Of a stretch of DNA of 64,000 nucleotides, positions 35,943 to 43,466 are shown one piece after another (position 1 is the first letter of the stretch; the number at the start of each line of letters is the position of its first letter). Both the position numbers and the translations under genes were made by a program. Source of the stretch: an uncultured Sutterella sp. (lineage in GTDB: Bacteria > Pseudomonadota > Gammaproteobacteria > Burkholderiales > Burkholderiaceae_F); contig CAJMEC010000004.1 in the NCBI GenBank assembly GCA_905212345.1, positions 1 through 64,000 of the forward strand, in the 5' to 3' direction. The notes beneath the pieces were generated by a model, which was given only the letters and a program-made list of their open reading frames with translations, did not search any database and had not been told where the DNA came from.

Positions 35943-37403
35943 TTAACTGAAGGTAATATCGTATTGCTCTGGACTGTAGCAGCTTTCTACCTGAAGCGAT
36001 ACCGGAGAGCCGATAAAATCCTGAAGCAGATCCAAGGCGGCAGCCTCATCTTCAAGAAAAAGATCAATGACTGTTTGACTGGCGATAATGCAAAAGCTTT
36101 TAATGCCGGGGTATTGCCGCCACTCTCTAAGAATTTCTCGCAGTATCTCGTAGCAGACCGTCCGAGCTGTTTTAATTTCACCGCGTCCGCCGCAAAGCGG
36201 GCAGGGTTCACAAAGAATATGACCCAGCGAGTCTCTCGTGCGCTTTCGGGTCATTTCAATCAAACCCAGTTCTGTGAAATTACTCATTGTGATATGCACT
36301 CGATCGGTTGCAACCGCTTTTTGAAGTTCGGCGAGAACCGCGGCTCGATGAGCATCTTTTTCCATGTCAATGAAGTCAATGATGATAATGCCGCCTAAAT
36401 TGCGCAGTCTCAATTGTCTTGCAATGACGCGGGCTGCTTCAAGGTTGGTTTTAAACACCGTGTCGCCGAAATCGCGTTTACCGACATAGGCTCCGGTATT
36501 TACATCGATTGTGGACATGGCTTCATTTTGATCAAAAATCAGGTAGCCGCCTGATTTGAGATCAACCCGTCTTGAAAGAGCCTTTTCGATCTCATTTTCG
36601 ATGCCGTATTGTTCAAAAAGCGGGATTTCACCGGTATACATTTCCAGTTTGTCGGCAACCGTTGGAACGAAATTTTCCGCGAATTCCGACAGCGCCCCTA
36701 TATTGTCATCCCATGAGTCAACCAACACGCGAGTGGTGTTTTCATTGACCATGTCGCGCAATGCGCGAGATTCCAAGTACAAATCCTGGTAAAGAATAGA
36801 AGGGGCGCTGGAAACTGAAATCTTGGCTGAAATTTGTTTCCAAAGTCTGCTTAGGTACTCCATGTCGGTGAGGAAGTCCTCGCTTGTCGCGCCTTCGGCA
36901 CAGGTGCGAACAATATAGCCGCCTTTTTCTGTTTCAGGTCGAACGGCTGTAACTAAAGCTTTTAAACGTTCACGCTCTGCTTCATCTTCGATGCGTTGTG
37001 AGACACCGATATGAGGTTCTTTAGGCAGGTAAACCAATTTGTGCCCGGCCAAAGAGATGGTGGTGGTAAGCCTTGCGCCCTTTGTGCCGATTTGATCTTT
37101 GGATACTTGAACGATAACGGATTCGCCTTCATGTAAAACGTATTCGATGGGTTTATACGTTCCGTCTTCTTGACGAGCTGTGAAAATGTCGTGAATATGC
37201 AAAAAAGCTGTTCGTTCAAGACCGATATCTACAAAGGCCGATTGCATGCCGGGTAAAACACGCATCACTTTCCCTTTATAGACGTTGCCAACCAACCCTC
37301 TTTGGGCCCGTCTTTCAATGTGCAAGTCTTCAAGAATGCCGTTAACCATGACAGACACGCGCGTTTCTTGAGCCGAACAGTGAATCAATAATTCTTCGCT
37401 CAT
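35943..37403 (-). CDS. rng: Ribonuclease G
   Basis: RNase G trims the 5' end of 16S rRNA and cleaves some mRNAs. The 486-residue protein has the N-terminal S1 domain (AFVDIGLERTAFLH), the DNase-I-like catalytic part with IIIDFIDM, and the CPLCGGRG zinc link that joins the subunits. Its short size and lack of the RNase E tail mark it as Rng. The start at 37403 follows an AAGAAG ribosome site; a longer frame reaching 37469 is unlikely. Confidence 0.94.
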   Translation of the reverse strand: MSEELLIHCSAQETRVSVMVNGILEDLHIERRAQRGLVGNVYKGKVMRVLPGMQSAFVDIGLERTAFLHIHDIFTARQEDGTYKPIEYVLHEGESVIVQVSKDQIGTKGARLTTTISLAGHKLVYLPKEPHIGVSQRIEDEAERERLKALVTAVRPETEKGGYIVRTCAEGATSEDFLTDMEYLSRLWKQISAKISVSSAPSILYQDLYLESRALRDMVNENTTRVLVDSWDDNIGALSEFAENFVPTVADKLEMYTGEIPLFEQYGIENEIEKALSRRVDLKSGGYLIFDQNEAMSTIDVNTGAYVGKRDFGDTVFKTNLEAARVIARQLRLRNLGGIIIIDFIDMEKDAHRAAVLAELQKAVATDRVHITMSNFTELGLIEMTRKRTRDSLGHILCEPCPLCGGRGEIKTARTVCYEILREILREWRQYPGIKSFCIIASQTVIDLFLEDEAAALDLLQDFIGSPVSLQVESCYSPEQYDITFS

Positions 37404-37582
37404 AATTCTTCTTAAATAATATCTTTGGCTCCTTAGTCTACTGGATCGATCCAGTGAACGCCACAACAAACCGTTTATGAAAGAGTTTAGAAAATATGCA
37501 CCAGCGCCTTATATCGGAGGGCTCTATTTGTTAGAATGTTTGCCGATTTATAGACCGAGTCGATTTTTCATAGAGAGTAGCC

Positions 37583-38545
37583 ATGTCTGATATTAAATTG
37601 AGTGGTCAAGCCGCTTTAAAGGCTTATACGGGTATGGGATTGTACGTTTGTCCCAACGATGCTGACGGCCTCAATTCTCTTTACTACACGATTGAAGTCA
37701 ATGATGCCCAAGGTGTTGCTTTTCTCAGAAGACTGCTGACAGTGGACGTGAAAAACATCCACCGCGGCGAAGTGCGTCAAAGTTTTATTCTGAATGCTTT
37801 GGGTTTAATGACCGATTTTGTTTGGGTAGCTCATTTACCCGATAACGACGAACATTTCCGTGTGGTCTTTCAGTCTCTCGACACTTTAGCTTGGATGCAC
37901 CAAGTCGCTAAAGCTTTTGACGAAGACTTCACAACACTGAAAACATCGACGGCAATTTTATTTGCGGATCAAACCCATACTCCTCACGGTTTAATGGCTG
38001 ACGGTAAGGTACAGCTTATGAAAACGGGAAAGGGCGAGGTTCTCGCTATGCGAGTTGGGGCAATGACCCTTATTCAGGGTGAAGAGAAAGCTTTTGAAAA
38101 CTTCACTCATCCCGGAATGGAAGTGATCGACGAGCTCTCTGCGATGACACTTAGCTGTGTTTCGAAGTCGCCGTTGGCTTTTGCTTGGCAAGCCAATGAT
38201 TTGATGCCCGGTGACGTTAATGGAGCGGCTTATATCGACTTTTCCGATCCCTCGCGCATGTTTATTGGTCGAGCGTTAACCGAGGCGCGCCTGAAAGCCA
38301 GCGAAACAAAAAAAGCGGTTGTTCTGTCGTCTCATCAAGATCAAGCTGATGCCTGGTTTGAAAACCCCACTGAAGTAATTCTCTTAACTGAAGAGGGGAT
38401 AGCGGTTGCCAAAAGTGCTTTTGTCGGTTTATTGGGAGATAAATTGATCTGTGTGGCATTTGTGCCGCAATCGACGGATTGCTCCCGACTGATTTGGATG
38501 AATGACGGTGAGCAACAAGCCTACCGTGTGGAAGTCCTTTCTTAA
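37583..38545 (+). CDS. Degenerate GcvT-like (aminomethyltransferase-fold) protein
   Basis: The 320-residue protein shows the GcvT N-terminal pattern (FLRRLLTVDVKNIHRGEVRQ) and a C-terminal OB-like part. It lacks the GcvT folate and catalytic signatures, and it also lacks the YgfZ KGC motif. It is therefore a diverged member of the GcvT/YgfZ fold. It starts 15 bases before sdaA and is probably co-transcribed with it. In related bacteria gcvTHP and sdaA are often linked, so this could be a repurposed relic of that operon. A glycine-cleavage role seems unlikely; a serine/folate-linked role is speculation. Confidence 0.6.
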   Translation: MSDIKLSGQAALKAYTGMGLYVCPNDADGLNSLYYTIEVNDAQGVAFLRRLLTVDVKNIHRGEVRQSFILNALGLMTDFVWVAHLPDNDEHFRVVFQSLDTLAWMHQVAKAFDEDFTTLKTSTAILFADQTHTPHGLMADGKVQLMKTGKGEVLAMRVGAMTLIQGEEKAFENFTHPGMEVIDELSAMTLSCVSKSPLAFAWQANDLMPGDVNGAAYIDFSDPSRMFIGRALTEARLKASETKKAVVLSSHQDQADAWFENPTEVILLTEEGIAVAKSAFVGLLGDKLICVAFVPQSTDCSRLIWMNDGEQQAYRVEVLS

Positions 38546-38560
38546 TACTGGGAGAATAAC

Positions 38561-39955
38561 GTGAGCGTTAGTGTTTTTGATATTTTTCGTGTCGGGATTG
38601 GTCCATCTTCTTCTCATACTGTTGGACCTATGCGCGCCGCAGCCCGTTTTAGTAAAGAACTGATCGCTAAGGGGCTCACGCAAAAAACTGCCCGAATTTG
38701 GGTTGATTTGATGGGAAGCTTGGGGGCCACAGGTGTTGGCCATGCCACTGACACGGCCTTTCAGCTCGGACTCATGGGAATGCTTCCCGCCAATGTCGAT
38801 CTTGACTTGGCACCGAAGATTCTTCAAGCCATTAAGACCGATCACCAACTCAAACTTCCTGATGGTACGGTCATCGAATTTGACCCGGCCAAAGATATTA
38901 TTCTGAGCCCGGAGAAAGTGGCGATATACCACACCAATGCGATGCACGTCATCGCCCAGGATAAAGACGGTCAAGTGCTCCTGTCTCGTCGTTACTACTC
39001 TGTAGGCGGCGGCTTTATTGTTGAAAGCGACCCGAACAATTTCGACAAGGTTTCTGAAGATAAGGAAACGGTTCACACCAAACCGCAACCCTATCCAGTC
39101 AATAGTGCTGCAGATCTTTTAAAGTGGTGTCGCGAAACGGGCTTAACTATTCCTCAAATCGTTCGCGCCAATGAAAAGGTTTGGTGGGAAACGGACGAAA
39201 AAATCAATGCCCAGCTCGACTACCTTTGGTCGGTCATGAAGGATTGTGTCGCGCGTGGATTAAAAAATGAAGGGATTATGCCCGGTCCCATGAAGGTGCG
39301 CCGCCGCGCCAAGCAGATGTATGAAAAGCTTGACTACGAACACCGTACATTGAATGATCCTCTGGCTGTTCTCGATTGGGTTAACGCGTTTGCCTTCGCG
39401 GCCAATGAGGAAAACGCCTGCGGTGGCAGAGTTGTGACAGCTCCGACAAATGGCGCTGCCGGTGTCATTCCGGCTGTCCTTCATTACTACATGAAGTTTA
39501 TTGATTCGGCCGACATCAATGGGGTTAGAGATTTTCTCCTGACAGCCGGTCAAATCGGCATTCTTTATAAAGAAAACGCGTCGATTTCCGGAGCAGAAGT
39601 GGGCTGCCAAGGCGAAGTGGGTGTTGCCTGCTCGATGGCATCGGGCGGCTTGGCTCAAGTGCTGGGCGCAACGCCACAGCAAGTGGAAAACGCAGCCGAA
39701 ATCGGAATGGAACATCATTTGGGGATGACCTGCGATCCGGTGGCCGGTCAAGTTCAGATTCCTTGTATCGAACGCAATGCGGTCGCCGCGGTAAAAGCTA
39801 TCAACGCCGCGCGTTTGGCGCTGATGGGTGATGGCCACCATTATGTTTCATTGGATCAGGTTATTGTGACGATGCTTAAGACCGGCTTAGACCTGCAGAT
39901 GAAATATAAAGAAACCAGCCGTGGCGGGTTAGCGGTCAGTGTGGTTGAGTGTTAA
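38561..39955 (+). CDS. sdaA: L-serine dehydratase (single-chain, Fe-S)
   Basis: SdaA deaminates L-serine to pyruvate and ammonia using a 4Fe-4S cluster. The 464-residue protein carries the alpha- and beta-type halves together, with FDIFRVGIGPSSSHTVGPM at the N-terminus and the cluster region ENACGGRVVTAPTNGAAG, GCQGEVGVACSMA and MTCDPVAGQVQIPC. Translation begins at GTG behind a GGGAG ribosome site. It gives the cell a route from serine to pyruvate, consistent with amino-acid fermentation. Confidence 0.96.
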   Translation: MSVSVFDIFRVGIGPSSSHTVGPMRAAARFSKELIAKGLTQKTARIWVDLMGSLGATGVGHATDTAFQLGLMGMLPANVDLDLAPKILQAIKTDHQLKLPDGTVIEFDPAKDIILSPEKVAIYHTNAMHVIAQDKDGQVLLSRRYYSVGGGFIVESDPNNFDKVSEDKETVHTKPQPYPVNSAADLLKWCRETGLTIPQIVRANEKVWWETDEKINAQLDYLWSVMKDCVARGLKNEGIMPGPMKVRRRAKQMYEKLDYEHRTLNDPLAVLDWVNAFAFAANEENACGGRVVTAPTNGAAGVIPAVLHYYMKFIDSADINGVRDFLLTAGQIGILYKENASISGAEVGCQGEVGVACSMASGGLAQVLGATPQQVENAAEIGMEHHLGMTCDPVAGQVQIPCIERNAVAAVKAINAARLALMGDGHHYVSLDQVIVTMLKTGLDLQMKYKETSRGGLAVSVVEC

Positions 39956-39974
39956 AAATTTATTGAAAAAGAGG

Positions 39975-39997
39975 TCGAGCCGCTTAAAGCGGCTCGA
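39975..39997. terminator. Bidirectional terminator between sdaA and folA
   Basis: TCGAGCCGCTT and AAGCGGCTCGA form an 11-base perfect stem with a 1-base centre (a tighter effective loop in RNA). A weak T-rich run follows on the plus side, and A5 precedes on the other. Confidence 0.75.
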
Positions 39998-40007
39998 TTC
40001 GTTTCGG

Positions 40008-40502
40008 TTATTTGGTTTTACGAATGTAGGTTCTGAAGCTGTAGCTAAAGGGGTGGGCATCGGTAGCAGGGAAAGACTCTTCCTCAGCGAGCGTCCATTC
40101 ATCGTCTGATAGCGGTGTAAAGAAGGCGTCACCTTCAAAATCGGCATTCAGATAGGTGATATGCGCCACTTCTACCTGAGGCATTGCTTCCTGATAGATT
40201 TGCGCCCCACCCATAATGAAGGCAATGGGCGCGTCATTGACAACCTGCAATGCCGCTTCAAGACTGGGCACAACCGTTGCCCCTTCGGCAACGTAATCCT
40301 TTTGACGCGTAATTACAACATTTCGCCGTCCGGGCAAGGGACGGCCCAAAGATTCCCAAGTTTTACGTCCCATAATGACCGGTTTGCCAAGCGTTGTGCG
40401 CTTAAAGTTTTTCAAATCTTCCGGCAAATACCAGGGTAATTTGTTGTCTTTGCCAATTACGCCGTTTCGGGCGTGGGCGACGATTAAATGTAATTGCGTC
40501 AT
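40008..40502 (-). CDS. folA: Dihydrofolate reductase
   Basis: FolA reduces dihydrofolate with NADPH. The 164-residue protein has HARNGVIGKDNKLPWYLPEDL with the conserved acidic residue, MGRKTWESLGRPLPGR for cofactor binding, and IMGGAQIYQ. It follows thyA by 11 bases on the same strand, the classical thymidylate-cycle pair. Confidence 0.96.
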   Translation of the reverse strand: MTQLHLIVAHARNGVIGKDNKLPWYLPEDLKNFKRTTLGKPVIMGRKTWESLGRPLPGRRNVVITRQKDYVAEGATVVPSLEAALQVVNDAPIAFIMGGAQIYQEAMPQVEVAHITYLNADFEGDAFFTPLSDDEWTLAEEESFPATDAHPFSYSFRTYIRKTK

Positions 40503-40513
40503 TGAAATCTCCT

Positions 40514-41317
40514 TTAGACCGCCACCGGAGCTTTAATAGCCGGATGAGGGTCATAGCCCACAATTTCAAAATCCTCATACTTGTAATCAAAAATAGAGTC
40601 AGGACGACGCTTTATGACAAGTTTAGGATAAGGACGGGGCTCTCGAGACAATTGTAAGCGCACTTGATCGAAGTGGTTATTGTAAATATGGCAGTCGCCG
40701 CCGGTCCATACAAAGTCGCCCACTTCCAAATCACATTGTTGGGCAAGCATATGCGTTAAAAGTGAATAGCTTGCGATGTTAAAGGGGACGCCTAAGAAAA
40801 TATCGCAGGAACGTTGATAAAGTTGGCAGGACAATTTTCCACCGGCCACATAAACTTGGAACATCATGTGGCAAGGCGGCAGAGCCATCTTGGGTAATTC
40901 TGTGACGTTCCACGCAGTGACAATCATGCGACGAGAGTCAGGATTGTGTTTAATGGTGTGAACAAGTTCAGCGATTTGGTCAACGCTTTTATCATCGGCG
41001 CCGCGCCAATTGCGCCATTGCACGCCATAGATGGGACCGAGATCACCGTTTTCATCGGCCCATTCGTCCCAAATCGACACGCCGTTTTCTTTGAGGTAAC
41101 CGATGTTGCTGTCACCTTTTAGGAACCAGAGTAATTCATGAATGATGGAACGTAAGTGAAGTTTTTTTGTTGTGACCAGCGGGAAGCCGTTTTGAAGATT
41201 AAAACGCATCTGGTAGCCGAATACAGAACGTGTGCCCGTACCCGTTCGATCGCTTTTATCAACGCCATGGAAAAAAACGTGGCGCATCAGGTCTTCGTAT
41301 TGATGTTCAACTAACAT
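40514..41317 (-). CDS. thyA: Thymidylate synthase
   Basis: ThyA makes dTMP from dUMP and methylene-tetrahydrofolate. The 267-residue protein has the nucleophile Cys in LPPCHMMFQ, the substrate loop QLYQRSCDIFLGVPFN, and the C-terminal IKAPVAV. The start at 41317 follows a GAGG ribosome site; a slightly upstream start would add five residues. Confidence 0.97.
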   Translation of the reverse strand: MLVEHQYEDLMRHVFFHGVDKSDRTGTGTRSVFGYQMRFNLQNGFPLVTTKKLHLRSIIHELLWFLKGDSNIGYLKENGVSIWDEWADENGDLGPIYGVQWRNWRGADDKSVDQIAELVHTIKHNPDSRRMIVTAWNVTELPKMALPPCHMMFQVYVAGGKLSCQLYQRSCDIFLGVPFNIASYSLLTHMLAQQCDLEVGDFVWTGGDCHIYNNHFDQVRLQLSREPRPYPKLVIKRRPDSIFDYKYEDFEIVGYDPHPAIKAPVAV

Positions 41318-41432
41318 TTTTATAAGCCTCAATAAACATTTCTATGTATTGTACTGAAGTGTTATTTGAATATTCCTGCCTAACTTCCTACTTTTGTTTA
41401 TTTGATAAATTTGCTTGAAAAATAATTTTTTA

Positions 41433-41461
41433 TTGTTTTTAGATAAAATTTTATCTATACT
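41433..41461 (+). promoter_or_regulatory. Promoter with a perfect palindrome in the spacer, upstream of the YheO-like regulator
   Basis: A -35 TTGTTT (41433-41438) and a -10 TATACT (41456-41461) are 17 bases apart. A perfect 16-base palindrome AGATAAAATTTTATCT fills the spacer (41441-41456). The ATG is at 41468, so the transcript would be leaderless or nearly so. The palindrome is a good candidate for autoregulation. Confidence 0.6.
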
Positions 41462-41467
41462 CAAAAC

Positions 41468-42148
41468 ATGAGCAATAAAAATCTACTTCCCTATTTCTCT
41501 GTAGCCGAATTGATTGCGAGGACTTTCCCGGATGCGGAAGTGGTCCTGCATGATCTTTCGCTACCGCAACATTCGGTTATTTACGTCGCCAACGGTACGG
41601 TCACCGGGCGAAAAGTCGGGCAAACTTTCCATCATTTGATTGAAAAAGCCGTTTTCGCGGGCAATCCGGAGGACGGTGTTGTTGATAACTACACTTTCCA
41701 AAAAGACGGACGTCAGATCCGGTCCTCTTCGCTTTTGATCCGAAACGAACAAAAAGAGCTGATCGGCGCGTTGTGCATCAACATTGACACGACGCAAGCG
41801 TCAGCGTTGCTAAGTTTAGCCCAGGGACTTTTAACCGGGCGCAGAGCAGACACGAACTTAAAGAGTAAAGCGTTACATGGCAGTTCAGAGCAGAGCTGTC
41901 CTGTTGCCGTCGAAAAAAGCAACGAAGAAAGCGTCCGGCAGTTTGTTAACAACATGGTCGATTCGATGATTCACGAACTTGAACTCGAAGGTAAACACAC
42001 CAAAGAAGATCGCTTAGAGTTGATTCGGTTTATGGATGAAAGGGGAGTGTTTCTCGTTAAAGGATCGATGGAATACGTGGCCGGTAAATTAGGGTTATCA
42101 AAAGTAACCCTTTACGGCTATTTGGACAAAATTCATGGTAAGCGCTGA
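41468..42148 (+). CDS. YheO/DauR-like transcriptional regulator (PAS-like plus HTH)
   Basis: This 226-residue protein has the YheO-type PAS-like N domain (about 1-120; VVLHDLSLPQHSVIYVANG, then RSSSLLIRNEQKELIGALCINID) and a C-terminal helix-turn-helix (RGVFLVKGSMEYVAGKLGLS). DauR, a member of this family, represses D-arginine use. It is followed 14 bases later by a PLP enzyme gene, which suggests local regulation of amino-acid breakdown. A palindrome lies in its promoter. The effector is unknown. Confidence 0.88.
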   Translation: MSNKNLLPYFSVAELIARTFPDAEVVLHDLSLPQHSVIYVANGTVTGRKVGQTFHHLIEKAVFAGNPEDGVVDNYTFQKDGRQIRSSSLLIRNEQKELIGALCINIDTTQASALLSLAQGLLTGRRADTNLKSKALHGSSEQSCPVAVEKSNEESVRQFVNNMVDSMIHELELEGKHTKEDRLELIRFMDERGVFLVKGSMEYVAGKLGLSKVTLYGYLDKIHGKR

Positions 42149-42162
42149 TAAAGGATAGCGAT

Positions 42163-43257
42163 ATGAACTACATTTGCACCTGTTGCGGCAAACGTACGCC
42201 GACGACCACCAAAGAACCCCGTTGCGAGTGCGGCGGTTTATTCGAACTCGATTTCACGCCGCCTAAGTGGGACGAATCTTTAATTGATAAGACCGAATGG
42301 AGTCAATTCCGTTATCGCCGCTTTATGGCCCTGGAAGATGACGCTTGGAAGTCTGTGACAATGGGCGAGGGGATGACGCCTATTATCCGCTTTGACGATA
42401 ACGTTATGCTCAAGATGGACTATTACATGCCAACCTTATCGTTTAAAGACCGGGGAGCGGCGACTTTGGTTTCGCATATGAAGTCGATCGGTGTGACCGA
42501 CTGCGTCCAAGATTCAAGCGGTAATGCCGGTAATGCTGTTGCGGCCTACGCAGCACGCGCGGGAATCGGCTGTGAGATCTTCGTCAAAGAAGGAACGAGC
42601 CCCTCAAAAATCCGAATGATCAAATCGCACGGAGCTAAAGTCACCGAAGTTGTCGGCAGTCGAGATCACTGCGCAGATGTCTGTCGGGCCAAAGTTCGTG
42701 ATGAACATCTTTTCTATGCCAACCACGTTTTCAATCCCTTCTTCTATGAGGGGATGAAAGCGTATATTTATGAAACATTCGAGCAGCTTGGACGAATCCC
42801 TGCCAATATCGTGGTTCCGGTTGGAAACGGCACGCTCTACATCGGTGTCGTTAAAGCTCTGGAACATTTGTTGGCTTCGGGTGTCATCGAAAAATTCCCA
42901 CAAATAATCGCGCTTCAGAGTGAAAAATGTGATCCGCTTTTCAAGGCGGCTGAGATCAAGGCAAGCGACCCCATCGACGTTGAGGTGGCCGATACAATGG
43001 CCGAAGGTATCGCTATCGGTAAACCTTCGCGTGGGCGCGAACTATTGCAAATGGCCTATAAGCACAATATCCGCTTTGTCACTGCGCCTGAAGATAAAAT
43101 ACTCGAGGCCCGTGCCAAATTAGCTTCCCGTGGTATTTACTGTGAACACACGACTGCGGCTAATTACGCGGCTTATTTGCATTACTGTGAACAGTACGGG
43201 CCGACGCCTGACACGTTGATTACCATGTGCGGGGCGGGTATTAAATCGGACCACTAA
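42163..43257 (+). CDS. Threonine-synthase-like PLP enzyme with N-terminal zinc ribbon
   Basis: The 364-residue protein has a C4 zinc-ribbon start (CTCCG at residues 5-9, CEC near 23) and a fold-II PLP core with the Schiff-base Lys in LSFKDRGA, SSGNAGNAVAAYAARAG for the phosphate and substrate, and VPVGNGTLYIG. This is the threonine synthase family, but the partner regulator suggests a catabolic ammonia-lyase or a related beta-replacing enzyme. The window does not contain hom or thrB, so biosynthetic linkage is absent. The reaction is not settled. A terminator follows. Confidence 0.8.
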   Translation: MNYICTCCGKRTPTTTKEPRCECGGLFELDFTPPKWDESLIDKTEWSQFRYRRFMALEDDAWKSVTMGEGMTPIIRFDDNVMLKMDYYMPTLSFKDRGAATLVSHMKSIGVTDCVQDSSGNAGNAVAAYAARAGIGCEIFVKEGTSPSKIRMIKSHGAKVTEVVGSRDHCADVCRAKVRDEHLFYANHVFNPFFYEGMKAYIYETFEQLGRIPANIVVPVGNGTLYIGVVKALEHLLASGVIEKFPQIIALQSEKCDPLFKAAEIKASDPIDVEVADTMAEGIAIGKPSRGRELLQMAYKHNIRFVTAPEDKILEARAKLASRGIYCEHTTAANYAAYLHYCEQYGPTPDTLITMCGAGIKSDH

Positions 43258-43318
43258 GAATTAGCTATCGCGCATTTTTGCTTTGCTAAAATAAGGCGAA
43301 TTGCTTAAATGTGCATGC

Positions 43319-43378
43319 AAAAACCCGTGTGATTCTTTCCCCTTATTTTTAAGTGTCACGGGTTTTAATCTGTTTTTT
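43319..43378 (+). terminator. Terminator after the threonine-synthase-like gene
   Basis: AAAACCCGTG (43320-43329) pairs with CACGGGTTTT (43357-43366) around a 27-base loop, with a TTTTTT run shortly after. It lies inside the start of a longer frame (from 43353), which is therefore not the start of the next gene. Confidence 0.65.
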
Positions 43379-43466
43379 AAATGGATTAGGTTTTGTACAC
43401 AGAAAAACCAAAGAATGTATAAGGAGAGGGTGTATTGCCTGGACTCAGGTTTTATACCGACTGACT

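Noticed and set aside
43353..43466. N-terminal extension of the hydrogenase reductase
   Set aside because: It begins within the terminator of the previous gene and has no family similarity.
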